Shown: positions 35,270-45,101, counted from the first letter of the stretch. The stretch: 64,000 bases of DNA from Clostridium sp. JN-9 (GCF_004103695.1 NZ_CP035280.1:1426001-1490000), one strand, 5' to 3'. Notes: generated from the letters alone by a model not told the origin. Made by a program: numbers and translations.

Positions 35270-36039
35270 TGGACAAAAAAGAATTCTTAAATACGTTCCA
35301 GTACGAAGACAAAAGTGTCATTGCAAACTTGTATGACAAGCTGATATTAAGTGAAAAAATAAATAGCGAAATATTTTCAGCAGAATTTTACCCTCCAAAT
35401 ATATGGAATACACTTTTAAATATGGGTAGTAATTTTGATGTAAATATAGTACCATATGGTATTTTTAAGGATAGCGAAAGAAGAATTATAGGCTTTTCTC
35501 ATTATGAAATAAATGATTATCCTGTAGAATTAATATGTATTAAAAATAAATCCAGGTTCAGCACATTAAAACATAAGGATTTCCTTGGTGCAATTATGTC
35601 ACTGGGAATAAAGAGAGAAAAATTCGGAGATTTGATAGTTAAAAATCAAATATGTTATGCTGCAGTCCATAGTGAAGTATTGGATTACATAAAGGATAAT
35701 TTAAATAGTATTGGAAGATCTCCTTGCAGTATTACTGTTTTGGATGATAAATTTAATTTTAATATAGAACCTGACTTTCAGGAAATTACTATTATTTCTT
35801 CATCATTAAGATGTGATGGGATTGTTTGTGGTATCTGTAAAATTACAAGAAGTAATTCAGAGAACTTGATAAAAAGGGGAAAAGTTCTCATTAATTATGA
35901 AACTGTAGTTGAAAAGAATACTATTATAAAAACCGGAGATATAATTACTGTTAGAGGTTTTGGCAAATTTAAAATGGAACAAACCATAGGATGGACAGGC
36001 AGCGGTAAAAATAAAATAATAGTAAAAAAATTTGTGTAA
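35269..36039 (+). CDS. S4-domain RNA-binding protein YlmH
   Basis: 256 residues. An N-terminal YlmH domain (about 1-170; FSHYEINDYPVELICIKNKSRFS, LSHKDFLGAIMSLGIKR-like stretch) and a C-terminal S4 domain (about 180-250; TRSNSENLIKRGKVLINYE and GDIITVRGFGKF). It belongs to the sepF-yggT-ylmH-divIVA group; YlmH has been linked to rescue of stalled ribosomes in Bacillus. Confidence 0.92.
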   Translation: MDKKEFLNTFQYEDKSVIANLYDKLILSEKINSEIFSAEFYPPNIWNTLLNMGSNFDVNIVPYGIFKDSERRIIGFSHYEINDYPVELICIKNKSRFSTLKHKDFLGAIMSLGIKREKFGDLIVKNQICYAAVHSEVLDYIKDNLNSIGRSPCSITVLDDKFNFNIEPDFQEITIISSSLRCDGIVCGICKITRSNSENLIKRGKVLINYETVVEKNTIIKTGDIITVRGFGKFKMEQTIGWTGSGKNKIIVKKFV

Positions 36040-36054
36040 TTTGAGGTGTATAAT

Positions 36055-36699
36055 ATGAAAATAACATCTATGGACATTACTAACAAGGATTTTAAAAGGT
36101 CAATAAGAGGATATAATTGTGATGAAGTGGATGAATTTTTAGATAAAATTTCTGAGGATTATGAAGCCTTATATAAAGAGAATTCTTCACTTAGAGAAAA
36201 GATAAGTACTTTAGATGAAAGAGTGTCACATTTTAATAAAATGGAAAGTACAATTCAAAATACTTTAGTGCTTGCACAAAATGCTGCTGACCAGGCAAAA
36301 GTGTCTGCAGAAAAAGAATCGGATTTAATAGTCAGAAATGCTAATGATACAGCTCAAAAAATATTAGATAAAGCTAATAATGATGTTATTAACATTAATG
36401 ATGAATATGAGAGAGTAAAGCAGGAGTTTACTAAGTTTAGAAATAAATACAGAAACTTTATGAAATCTCAGTTAGAAATGTTTGATGATATGGAAAAGGA
36501 CTTTATTAAAAATTATAACATAGGCAGTACAACAGAGGATAATTTAAGCCCAAAGGAAATTCAAAAGGCATCAGTGGAAGTAGAACCACAGGATATTAGC
36601 ACTGAAACTGAAAATAATTTTAAAGCTAAAGATTTAGATGAATCCTATTTTGAAGATAATAGTTCTCCAAATGAAATAAAAAATTTCTTTGTAAAATAA
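36055..36699 (+). CDS. divIVA: Cell-pole/septum protein DivIVA
   Basis: 214 residues. N-terminal lipid-binding segment [28 protein letters not shown] (about 2-30), then two long coiled coils and an acidic tail. ATG 36055 is chosen, six bases after GAGGTG, over GTG 36046, which overlaps that site. Confidence 0.95.
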   Translation: MKITSMDITNKDFKRSIRGYNCDEVDEFLDKISEDYEALYKENSSLREKISTLDERVSHFNKMESTIQNTLVLAQNAADQAKVSAEKESDLIVRNANDTAQKILDKANNDVININDEYERVKQEFTKFRNKYRNFMKSQLEMFDDMEKDFIKNYNIGSTTEDNLSPKEIQKASVEVEPQDISTETENNFKAKDLDESYFEDNSSPNEIKNFFVK

Positions 36700-36713
36700 T
36701 TATTTAAGTAATT

Positions 36714-36742
36714 AATCCCTATGATATCACAGGGATTTTTTA
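36714..36742 (+). terminator. divIVA terminator
   Basis: AATCCCT (36714-36720) pairs with AGGGATT (36731-36737); the inner bases TGATATCA can extend the stem. A T-run follows. It ends the sepF-divIVA unit. Confidence 0.8.
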
Positions 36743-36769
36743 TTGCAAAAATTTATATATTTTGTGATA

Positions 36770-36836
36770 TAATTATTTTGATTTATATATGCTTTGCAAA
36801 AAACATACTAAATATATGTAAAGTATATAGCAAAGA
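36770..36836 (+). promoter_or_regulatory. Promoter and nested leader hairpin of the aro operon
   Basis: TGATATAAT (near 36764-36772) is an extended -10 type sequence. Downstream a leader can fold as CTTTGC ... GCAAAG (outer pair, ending next to the ribosome site) around ATACT ... AGTAT. The outer arm ends at the GAGGTG site of aroB, so folding could affect translation. No known riboswitch was recognised. Confidence 0.4.
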
Positions 36837-36847
36837 GGTGATATATC

Positions 36848-37933
36848 ATGAAAGAAGTAACAGTGAACAGCAATAATGATTCATATAGAGTATATATTGA
36901 TATAACTTTAGATAAGCTTCCTGCAGTTATGGAAGAAAACAAGATAAAAAAAAGTGACAGGCTATTTATAATTACAGATACTACAGTTTATGGAATTTAC
37001 AAGGATAAGCTAAGTAGAATCAAGCACTTGTATAACTGCAAAGTTTTTACAACAGAGCCTGGAGAAGATCATAAAACCATTGATACGGTTAAGTCCATAT
37101 ATAGTTTTTTAATTGAAGAGGGAGCAGACAGAAATGGTATTTTGGTGGCTTTTGGAGGAGGAATAATTGGTGACATTGTTGGATTCTGTGCAGCAACCTA
37201 TATGAGAGGAATTAGATTTATTAATATTCCTACTACCTTAATTTCTCAGGTAGACAGCTCCCTGGGAGGGAAAACAGGATTTAATTATAATGGATTGAAA
37301 AATATGATAGGTGCATTTTACAATCCAGTTTTTGTGTTTTCATCTATTATGTTTTTAAAGACACTTCCTGAAGAGCATATTATTTCAGGTATGGGTGAAA
37401 TTTTAAAGTATTCACTGATAAAAGATAAATCTCTATTTAATTTTTTAGATATACATTATAAGGAAATATATGAACTGGAAAATGACAAACTTGCCTATAT
37501 AATAAGGGAATGTGTTAAAATAAAAAGCGATGTCACAGGAGAAGATTTTAAAGACACAGGTGTAAGAAATATTTTAAACTTCGGACACACCGTTGGTCAT
37601 GCCATTGAAACCTGCTCAAATTACTCAATAAGTCATGGAAAATCGGTAGCTTTGGGAATGCTTACAGCACTTAAACTGTCAGAAAAAAAGTTAAATCTAA
37701 ATGAAAATAGTTATACTATGATAAAAAATGTGTATAAAAAGTTAAAGCTTCCAACTTATTATAATGTTGACAATAGCAGCTTGTTTTTATATGCTATTAA
37801 ACATGACAAAAAGAATACTGGGACTATGAGATTTGTGTTATTAAATGAAATAGGGAAGTGCACTATAAAGGTTGAAGTAACTGAAAGCGAATTAAAAGAT
37901 GCACTAAATAACAGTATATTTAAGGAGGAATAA
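36848..37933 (+). CDS. aroB: 3-dehydroquinate synthase
   Basis: 361 residues. NAD site EPGEDHKTIDTV and AFGGGIIGDIVGFCAATYMRG (about 92-112), QVDSSLGGKTGFN (about 131-143), and metal ligands in GEILKYSLI, LNFGHTVGHAIE and SHGKSVALGM. Second step of the shikimate pathway. It heads an aroB-mtnN-aroF-aroA operon. Confidence 0.97.
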   Translation: MKEVTVNSNNDSYRVYIDITLDKLPAVMEENKIKKSDRLFIITDTTVYGIYKDKLSRIKHLYNCKVFTTEPGEDHKTIDTVKSIYSFLIEEGADRNGILVAFGGGIIGDIVGFCAATYMRGIRFINIPTTLISQVDSSLGGKTGFNYNGLKNMIGAFYNPVFVFSSIMFLKTLPEEHIISGMGEILKYSLIKDKSLFNFLDIHYKEIYELENDKLAYIIRECVKIKSDVTGEDFKDTGVRNILNFGHTVGHAIETCSNYSISHGKSVALGMLTALKLSEKKLNLNENSYTMIKNVYKKLKLPTYYNVDNSSLFLYAIKHDKKNTGTMRFVLLNEIGKCTIKVEVTESELKDALNNSIFKEE

Positions 37934-37934
37934 A

Positions 37935-38639
37935 ATGGTTATTGGAATTATAGCAGCCATGGAAGAGGAACTATCCTTAATAGTTAAAGCCATGGATATA
38001 AAGAAAGAAGAAAATAAGGCAAAAATAAATTTTAAATATGGGGAGCTGTATGACAGTGAGATAGTTGCAGTGGTATGCGGAATAGGAAAGGTTAATGCAG
38101 CCATATGCACTCAAATATTAATAGATGATTTTAAAGTGGATAAAGTAATAAATGTAGGAGTAGCAGGTGGCACAGGTAAAGAAGTAATGCCTGGTGATGT
38201 AGTAATAGGAGACAGCCTGGTTCAGCATGATGTAGATACATCAGCCTTTGGAGATAAAATAGGACAGATACCAAGACTGGATACCTACAGCTTTAAATGT
38301 GACTTTGAATTAGTAAATGCAGCTAAAGAAGCATGCAAGGCATCAGGGAAGCATAATTTTTTTGTTGGAAGAATAGTTACAGGAGATCAGTTTGTAAATG
38401 ATGCTTCCAAAGTAAAATGGCTCAGCTCTGAATTTGATGCTCTTGCCTGTGAAATGGAAGGCGGAAGTATAGCTCAGACCTGTTATTTAAATTGTGTGCC
38501 ATTTGTAATTATAAGATCTATATCTGATAACGCAAATAACGGAGCACATATGGATTATGAAAAGTTCTTACCAATTGCTATAGAAAATTCAACAAATATT
38601 TTAAAAGGCATGCTTAAAAATAAGCAGCTTCATTATTAG
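37935..38639 (+). CDS. mtnN: 5-methylthioadenosine/S-adenosylhomocysteine nucleosidase
   Basis: 234 residues. MVIGIIAAMEEEL with the catalytic Glu region at the N-terminus, VINVGVAGG (about 71-79), the FDALACEMEGGSIAQ motif (about 168-182) and RSISDNAN with the catalytic Asp near 197-204. It recycles SAM by-products. One base separates it from aroB, so it is co-transcribed with shikimate genes, an unusual partner. Confidence 0.95.
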   Translation: MVIGIIAAMEEELSLIVKAMDIKKEENKAKINFKYGELYDSEIVAVVCGIGKVNAAICTQILIDDFKVDKVINVGVAGGTGKEVMPGDVVIGDSLVQHDVDTSAFGDKIGQIPRLDTYSFKCDFELVNAAKEACKASGKHNFFVGRIVTGDQFVNDASKVKWLSSEFDALACEMEGGSIAQTCYLNCVPFVIIRSISDNANNGAHMDYEKFLPIAIENSTNILKGMLKNKQLHY

Positions 38640-38657
38640 GTGCAGGTGATTAATTTA

Positions 38658-39458
38658 ATGAAAGATTTATTAGTGGACAAAAAAAGCGGTGAACAAATAA
38701 AGGTTAAAGTTGGAGATTGTATAATAGGCGGAGATAAAAAGATTATAATTTCAGGGCCCTGTACAATTGAGAGTGAGGAAATACTAAACAATATAGCAGT
38801 TAATTTAAAGAAAATAGGAGTGGATATATTAAGGGGAGGAGCCTTTAAGCCAAGGACTTCCCCCTATGATTTTCAAGGCCTTCACATGGATGGATTAAAG
38901 ATATTACATAATGTGGGAAAAGAAAATAATATGCCTACAGTTAGTGAAATAATGGATCCAAGAGATTTAGATGAAGCCTTGAAGTATATTGACATGATTC
39001 AGATAGGTTCAAGGAATATGTATAATTACAGCCTACTTAAAGAAGTGGGGAAGCTGAACATTCCAGTGCTTTTAAAAAGAGGCATGAGTGCCACCATTTC
39101 AGAATGGCTTTATGCTGCTGAATATATTATGAGTGAAGGAAATATGAATGTGGTGCTTTGTGAAAGGGGAATAAGAACCTTTGAACACTATACAAGAAAC
39201 ACCCTTGATTTAAACGGAGTAGCCGTTGTAAAAGAAAACTACAGGCTCCCCGTAATAGTTGATCCAAGCCATGGAACAGGACTCAGACAGTTAGTGCCAA
39301 GAATGTGTATAGCTGCACTTGGAAGCGGTGCAGATGGATTAATTATTGAAAGTCATATTAATCCTGATAATTCTATTTCAGATGCAAAGCAGACAGTTTC
39401 TATTAATACAGTTGAAGATATAATAAAAAAGGTGCACAAGATAGAAAATATAATTTAA
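38658..39458 (+). CDS. aroF: 3-deoxy-7-phosphoheptulonate synthase (type I-beta, AroF/KDO8P-like)
   Basis: 266 residues from ATG 38658, following AGGTGAT. ISGPCTIES (about 31-39), RGGAFKPRTSPYDFQG (about 62-77), GSRNMYNYSLL, LLKRGM and VDPSHGTG are the metal, PEP and phosphate motifs. It condenses PEP with erythrose 4-phosphate. No regulatory chorismate-mutase or ACT domain is attached. Confidence 0.96.
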   Translation: MKDLLVDKKSGEQIKVKVGDCIIGGDKKIIISGPCTIESEEILNNIAVNLKKIGVDILRGGAFKPRTSPYDFQGLHMDGLKILHNVGKENNMPTVSEIMDPRDLDEALKYIDMIQIGSRNMYNYSLLKEVGKLNIPVLLKRGMSATISEWLYAAEYIMSEGNMNVVLCERGIRTFEHYTRNTLDLNGVAVVKENYRLPVIVDPSHGTGLRQLVPRMCIAALGSGADGLIIESHINPDNSISDAKQTVSINTVEDIIKKVHKIENII

Positions 39459-39476
39459 TGTTGGGGGAAATAAGTA

Positions 39477-40778
39477 TTGGACATTATTATTCAGGATGTT
39501 ATGAAAAATGTTAAAGAACAATTACAAATGCCAGGTGATAAATCTGTGACGCACAGAGCTCTTATTATTGGAGCTTTGGCTAAGGGAGAATACCAGATTA
39601 AAAATTTTCCTAATAATTTAGATTGTATTGCAACGGCAAAAGCTATGGAGAATTTGGGAGTAAATATAGTATATAATCATAGCACTTTAATTATTAAATC
39701 ACCTGGATATGAAAACTTTAATAAAAATCCTTCACCTATTAACTGCATGAATTCTGGTACTACTATCAGGCTGATTTCCGGCTTATTGGCTGGCTGCGGA
39801 ATAAATGCAGTGATATATGGAGATGATTCTTTAAGCAAAAGACCAATGGACAGAATAGTAGACCCTCTTCTTCAAATGGGAGCTGATATTAGCTGTGAAA
39901 ATGGCACACTGCCAATAAAATGTTCAAGCTGCACAAAGCTCAATGGAATAAATTATTTTATGCCGGTGAGCTCAGCTCAGGTGAAATCCTGTATACTTAT
40001 AGCAGGATATTTAGGGAATGGACAAACAACAGTTCATGAAAAGGATGAAACAAGGGATCATACAGAAATAACATTTAAATATATGGGAGTTCCCGTGTAC
40101 ACTTATAAAAATTCAATAACAATAAGAAATCACCCTATAAAATCAAGAAATTTTATTATACCTGGTGACATTTCCTCTGCAGCATATTTAATTGCTGCAG
40201 CAATTTTAATGGAAAATACCCATGTTAAATTTAATTCTATTCTTCTAAATGACAGAAGAATAGAATTCTTAAAAGTGCTTAAGGAAATGGGAGCAGATAT
40301 AAAGTGGAATGTAGAAGACATGAAGTGCGGTGAAAAAACTGGCAGTATAGAAGTCTCCAGCAGTAAATTAAATGGAATTAATATATCAAAGCATAGGATT
40401 CCAAATATTATAGATGAAATTCCAGTGCTTTCAGTGTTAGCAGCCTTTAGCAGCGGAACTACAGTTTTCGAGTCCGTAGATGAATTAAAATATAAGGAAA
40501 GCAACAGACTTAATGCTATTTTAGAAAATTTTAAAAGCTGTGATATTAAATGTAAATATAATCATAATAATCTGTACATTTCAGGAGAAGACAGATATTT
40601 TAATAAGAATATTATAATAAATAGTTTTAATGATCATAGAATTGCAATGAGCTTTCTTGCATTAAGCTCAAGAAATAAAGGAAAAACAACTATTAAGGAT
40701 TATCAGTGTGTTGATATTTCATTTCCAAATTCATTAAATTATTTCAGCAGCTTTTTTTCCATAATTCAGAATAAATAA
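39477..40778 (+). CDS. aroA: EPSP synthase
   Basis: 433 residues. MPGDKSVTHRALIIG (about 18-32), NSGTTIRLISGLLAG (about 90-104), DEIPVLSVLAAFSSG, ELKYKESNRL and FNDHRIAMSFLAL give all substrate and catalytic motifs. The start is TTG 39477 after GGGGGA; a later ATG lacks a ribosome site. It joins shikimate 3-phosphate with PEP. Confidence 0.95.
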   Translation: MDIIIQDVMKNVKEQLQMPGDKSVTHRALIIGALAKGEYQIKNFPNNLDCIATAKAMENLGVNIVYNHSTLIIKSPGYENFNKNPSPINCMNSGTTIRLISGLLAGCGINAVIYGDDSLSKRPMDRIVDPLLQMGADISCENGTLPIKCSSCTKLNGINYFMPVSSAQVKSCILIAGYLGNGQTTVHEKDETRDHTEITFKYMGVPVYTYKNSITIRNHPIKSRNFIIPGDISSAAYLIAAAILMENTHVKFNSILLNDRRIEFLKVLKEMGADIKWNVEDMKCGEKTGSIEVSSSKLNGINISKHRIPNIIDEIPVLSVLAAFSSGTTVFESVDELKYKESNRLNAILENFKSCDIKCKYNHNNLYISGEDRYFNKNIIINSFNDHRIAMSFLALSSRNKGKTTIKDYQCVDISFPNSLNYFSSFFSIIQNK

Positions 40779-40868
40779 GTAAAGATTAGATAAAATAAGA
40801 CTAGTTATTTTAATCTATAACTTATATATAGTATGTATTTTGCACATATGTGAAAGGGGCTGTATGTT

Positions 40869-41477
40869 ATGGAAAAAGAGCAATTAGTTCATTTTAAAAA
40901 TCTGCTTATGTCTGAAAAAAAGAGAGTGAATAACTTATTAAACCTGATGAAAGAAAATGAGGTAATCAATTCCAATGAAGAATTAGCTTCAGAGCTTTCT
41001 TTTTATGATAATCATCCTAGTGACAGCGCCACAGAGCTGTTTGACAAGGAAAAGGGATTGGCTTTGAAAGCCAATGAGGTTACAATTCTCAAAAATATTG
41101 ATGAGGCGCTTCATAATATTGAAGATGGAAGCTATGGTACATGTAAAAGATGCGGTAAGGATATTCCACGTGAAAGATTAGAATTTATACCTTATACAGA
41201 ATACTGTGTACATTGTCAGAATGAAATGAATACAAGACCTCTTGAAAGGCATGACAGACCTGTAGAGGAAGATGTGCTTGGCATACCCTTTGGCACAGGT
41301 TATAATGATTATAAAAATGACTCTGTAGAATTTGATGCTGAGGACAGCTATGATGCTGTTGACAAATTTAATAAAATAGAAAATGTTGAAGAATATTTTG
41401 ATGATGACAGAGATGAAGATGTGGATCCAATTGAAAAAATAAGTAATGCTCAATACAGGCATCAATTACCGGATTAA
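40869..41477 (+). CDS. TraR/DksA-type zinc-finger protein (YteA family)
   Basis: 202 residues. N-terminal coiled coil (about 1-40), a central stretch HPSDSATELFDKEKG, and the C4 zinc finger GSYGTCKRCGKDIPRERLEFIPYTEYCVHCQ (about 90-120). The acidic C-terminus (about 150-190) is typical of the YteA/YlyA group. Some DksA-like proteins bind RNA polymerase; this one is encoded before lspA, as ylyA is in Bacillus. Confidence 0.9.
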   Translation: MEKEQLVHFKNLLMSEKKRVNNLLNLMKENEVINSNEELASELSFYDNHPSDSATELFDKEKGLALKANEVTILKNIDEALHNIEDGSYGTCKRCGKDIPRERLEFIPYTEYCVHCQNEMNTRPLERHDRPVEEDVLGIPFGTGYNDYKNDSVEFDAEDSYDAVDKFNKIENVEEYFDDDRDEDVDPIEKISNAQYRHQLPD

Positions 41478-41509
41478 TTTATTTATTTGGCGGTGGGGGG
41501 ATTAAAAAA

Positions 41510-41980
41510 ATGATTATAATAATTATTGCACTTGGATTATTTCTGGACAGAGTTTCCAAGGTGTGGGCCCAAAGTGCTTTATATCCAGACAAAGAAATTG
41601 TTATTATTAAAAATATATTTAGTTTTGAATATCTGGAAAACAGAGGTGCAGCTTTTGGCATATTTCAAAATAGACAGATTTTTTTAATAATCATAACAGT
41701 TATTGTAACAGGGGCAATTATATACTATCTTATTAAGTACAAGCCTGAATCTGTATTATTAAAGATAAGTCTGGCAATGATTATAAGTGGTGCATTTGGA
41801 AATTTATTTGACAGGATAGTATATAAGTATGTAGTGGATTTTATACTATGTCACTATAAGGATGTATATTATTTTCCAACTTTTAATGTGGCAGACATGT
41901 TTGTTACCTGCGGTACTGTACTACTGGCAGTATATTTAATAATAACTCCTGAAGATAAGCTTTTAAAAAGGGAAGAGTAA
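41510..41980 (+). CDS. lspA: Lipoprotein signal peptidase (signal peptidase II)
   Basis: 156 residues, four helices. Motifs: LENRGAAFGIFQ (about 43-54), SGAFGNLFDRIVYKYVVDFI with one catalytic Asp (about 93-113) and FNVADMFVTCG with the other (about 128-138). It removes signal peptides of lipoproteins such as the one encoded at 51.6 kb. Start ATG follows GGTGGGGGG. Confidence 0.97.
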   Translation: MIIIIIALGLFLDRVSKVWAQSALYPDKEIVIIKNIFSFEYLENRGAAFGIFQNRQIFLIIITVIVTGAIIYYLIKYKPESVLLKISLAMIISGAFGNLFDRIVYKYVVDFILCHYKDVYYFPTFNVADMFVTCGTVLLAVYLIITPEDKLLKREE

Positions 41981-41981
41981 T

Positions 41982-42899
41982 ATGGAAATAATTAATTTTA
42001 CAATAGAAGAAAATCTAAATAATGTAAGGCTGGATACAGCTTTATCAAAGCTTATGGAAGATAGATCGCGTTCTTTTTTTCAAAATTTAATTGAGAAAAA
42101 GAAAGTAACCGTTAATAATGATATTAAGAAGAGCAATCATAAGCTTAAGACTGGTGATAAGGTTCAGGTAATTATTCCTGATCCGGTAATATTAAAGGTC
42201 GAGGCTGAGGATATTCCTTTGGACATTTTGTATGAGGACAAAGATTTAATTGTAGTTAATAAGCCCCAGGGTATGGTGGTCCATCCCGCAAATGGAAACC
42301 TCACAGGAACACTGGTAAATGCACTGCTTAACCACTGCAGTGATTTATCCGGCATTAATGGTGTTGTAAGACCTGGTATAGTACATAGAATAGATAAGGA
42401 CACTTCAGGCATTCTGGTGGTAGCAAAGAATGACTATTCTCATAACAAACTGGCAGAGCAGCTGAAAAATCATTCCATGACAAGAGAATATACTGCTTTA
42501 GTTGAAGGTATAATACAAGATGATAGTGGAACTGTAGATGCTCCCTTAGGAAGACATCCTGTGGACAGATTAAAAATTGCAGTGATTCAGGGCGGCAGAA
42601 GAGCAGTTACTCATTATAATGTTATGGAAAGATTTAAGAAAAACACTTTGGTAAACTGTCATCTGGAAACAGGCAGAACTCATCAGATAAGAGTACATAT
42701 GAATTATATTGGACATCCATTAGTAGGGGACCCGGTATATGGTTATAAGAAACAGCGATTTAATTTAAAGGGTCAGCTTCTCCATGCCAGGAAGCTTGGA
42801 TTTATCCATCCCTCCACTGGTGAATATATGGAATTTAACAGCGATATTCCAGAGGAGTTTAAAAAAATAATAAATATACTGCGAAATGAGTTGAAATAG
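41982..42899 (+). CDS. rluD: 23S rRNA pseudouridine synthase, RluD family
   Basis: 305 residues. An N-terminal S4 domain (about 13-75) and a catalytic domain with GIVHRIDKDTSGILVVAK (about 132-149, Asp nucleophile) and LETGRTHQIRVHM. One base after lspA. The exact uridine target cannot be read from sequence; the lspA-rluD-pyrR order matches ylyB of Bacillus. Confidence 0.94.
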   Translation: MEIINFTIEENLNNVRLDTALSKLMEDRSRSFFQNLIEKKKVTVNNDIKKSNHKLKTGDKVQVIIPDPVILKVEAEDIPLDILYEDKDLIVVNKPQGMVVHPANGNLTGTLVNALLNHCSDLSGINGVVRPGIVHRIDKDTSGILVVAKNDYSHNKLAEQLKNHSMTREYTALVEGIIQDDSGTVDAPLGRHPVDRLKIAVIQGGRRAVTHYNVMERFKKNTLVNCHLETGRTHQIRVHMNYIGHPLVGDPVYGYKKQRFNLKGQLLHARKLGFIHPSTGEYMEFNSDIPEEFKKIINILRNELK

Positions 42900-42989
42900 G
42901 TAGAACTTTATGATATTATAAAAAAGACAAAAGAAAAAACTTTGAGGAACAAAAGAAAAAGATATTATAAGCAAAAGATTTTAACCTTT

Positions 42990-43079
42990 AAATGATCCAG
43001 TGAGGTCGTAAGGCATTAAGTGTAAATTCTAAGTAGTGTATATTTTACCGCCTTGTCTAACTGGACAAGGCGGTTTTTA
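42990..43079 (+). promoter_or_regulatory. PyrR-dependent attenuator of pyrR
   Basis: A PyrR-binding hairpin GATC-CAGTGA-GGTC (42994-43007) carries the hexaloop CNGNGA known from Bacillus pyr leaders. It is followed by a strong terminator, ACCGCCTTGTC with GACAAGGCGGT (43047-43074) and a T-run. With UMP, PyrR should favour the terminator and stop pyrR-uraA transcription. Confidence 0.88.
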
Positions 43080-43112
43080 ATTTTAAGTAAAATGTAAAAG
43101 GAGGTAAGATAA

Positions 43113-43649
<537 letters not shown>

Positions 43650-43659
43650 CTTTTAAAAT

Positions 43660-43673
43660 AGTCCGGTGAGACT
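43660..43673 (+). promoter_or_regulatory. Second PyrR-type hairpin beside the uraA ribosome site
   Basis: AGTC-CGGTGA-GACT has the PyrR hexaloop pattern CNGNGA with a 4-bp stem. It ends four bases before the AAGGAG site (43678-43683) of uraA. No terminator fits in this 41-base gap, so PyrR would be expected to block translation rather than transcription. This is an inference from pattern. Confidence 0.65.
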
Positions 43674-43690
43674 AAAAAGGAGACGATTTA

Positions 43691-44968
43691 ATGAAAAACT
43701 TTATTGATGTAGAAGAAAAACTGCCATTATTAAAGACAATACCTTTAAGCTTGCAGCATTTATTTGCAATGGTTGGTGCTACTATACTTGTACCAATTAT
43801 AACTGGCATGAGTCCATCTATTGCATTATTTTGCAGCGGCATTGGAACACTTCTTTATATAATATGCACTAAGGGTAAACTTCCAGCGTATATAGGTTCA
43901 TCATTTGCATTCATAGTGCCTATGATGGTTGCTTCAAAAAATTACGGAACCCCTGCAATGCTGTCAGGAGTAATTGCAGCTGGTACAGTATATATAATTG
44001 TTGCAGGTATTATAAAGTTATTTGGAATAGGCTGGTTAAATAAAGCGTTACCTCCAGTAGTTGTAGGCGCAATAGTAATTGTTATAGGTCTGGGATTAGC
44101 AGTAACAGCCGTAAATTGGGCAGGACTTAATTTTACTTATACAGCAGATGCCTTAAAGGATGTTCCAAGATGGGCATGGATAACCGTATCCATGGTAACA
44201 CTTGCGGTAGGTATTATTGGAAGTATGTACTTTAAAGGATTTTTAGGTGTAATTCCAATACTTATATCAATGATAGTTGGATACATCACAGCTTTAGCAC
44301 TTGGTGTAATTCCTGCTTCAGCTATAGAGGCAATAAAGAGTGTACCCATACTAAGATTACCACCATTTGTATCTCCTAAATTTAACTGGAATGCAATAAT
44401 GTTAATGGCACCAGTTTCATTTGTAACAATAGCAGAGCACATAGGTCATGTGTATGTTACAAACAATGTGTGTGGAAGAGACTTTACAAAAGATCCAGGT
44501 CTTCACCGTTCCATATTAGGTGATGGAGTTGCAACCATAGCAGCAGGTTTATTTGGAGGCCCTCCAAATACAACATATGGAGAAAACATAGGTGTAATGG
44601 CAATAACCAGGGTTTACAGCGTATGGGTTATAGGTGTGGCAGCAGTAATTGCAATAATTCTTTCCTTCATAGGACCAATTTCAGTTATAATTGAAAATAT
44701 GCCTCTTCCAGTAATGGGGGGAGTAAGCATACTACTGTTTGGTATAATAGCTTCTTCAGGATTCAGGATATTTGTTGAAGAAAAAATAGATTTTTCAAAG
44801 AAAAAGAATCTTCTTATTACCTCAGTAATAATTGTTTTAGGTATTGGCGGAGCAAGCCTTAAATTCACAATGAATGGTTCAGAAGTTGAAATTGCAGGCG
44901 TTGCACTGGCAACTTTGGTTGGAATAGCACTTAACCTGATATTACCTGAGAAAAGCGCAACTGAATAA
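43691..44968 (+). CDS. uraA: Uracil permease (NCS2 family)
   Basis: 425 residues with about twelve to fourteen helices. VEEKLPLLKTIPLSLQHLFAMVGATILVP at the N-terminus, the proton-binding Glu in APVSFVTIAEHIGHV (about 238-252) and GLFGGPPNTTYGENIGVMAIT (about 280-300) match UraA/PyrP. Clustered with pyrR, as in Bacillus pyrR-pyrP. The last bases of the gene run into a repeat array. Confidence 0.96.
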   Translation: MKNFIDVEEKLPLLKTIPLSLQHLFAMVGATILVPIITGMSPSIALFCSGIGTLLYIICTKGKLPAYIGSSFAFIVPMMVASKNYGTPAMLSGVIAAGTVYIIVAGIIKLFGIGWLNKALPPVVVGAIVIVIGLGLAVTAVNWAGLNFTYTADALKDVPRWAWITVSMVTLAVGIIGSMYFKGFLGVIPILISMIVGYITALALGVIPASAIEAIKSVPILRLPPFVSPKFNWNAIMLMAPVSFVTIAEHIGHVYVTNNVCGRDFTKDPGLHRSILGDGVATIAAGLFGGPPNTTYGENIGVMAITRVYSVWVIGVAAVIAIILSFIGPISVIIENMPLPVMGGVSILLFGIIASSGFRIFVEEKIDFSKKKNLLITSVIIVLGIGGASLKFTMNGSEVEIAGVALATLVGIALNLILPEKSATE

Positions 44969-45021
44969 AGATTATAGAACAAAGAATAAATAATGTAGAT
45001 TTTCGGCTAAGGCCGGAAATC
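44964..45021 (-). repeat. Hairpin-heptad repeat element 3
   Basis: Heptad-like units (AATAAAG, ATTATAG, AACAAAG, AATAAAT) begin at the uraA stop and lead to hairpin GATTTTCGGC-TAAG-GCCGGAAATC (44998-45021, one wobble). Orientation as element 1. Confidence 0.65.
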
Positions 45022-45031
45022 TTCAATTTAT

Positions 45032-45101
45032 AAGGGGCTGTCGCATTTATGAATTTATATACAATATATTGTAGTATTTATTCTTAATGCGGCAGCCCCT
45101 T
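45032..45101. repeat. 70-bp inverted-repeat unit (left end of a decayed IS, or a MITE)
   Basis: AAGGGGCTGTCGCATT (45032-45047) and AATGCGGCAGCCCCTT (45086-45101) form a 16-bp inverted repeat with one mismatch. The left arm is also an exact inverted copy of 46513-46528 at the far side of the transposase remnants. Confidence 0.7.

Noticed and set aside
36742-36847. T-box or other known riboswitch before aroB
   Set aside because: No T-box bulge sequence (TGGNACC) or specifier loop layout was found, and no terminator-antiterminator pair.
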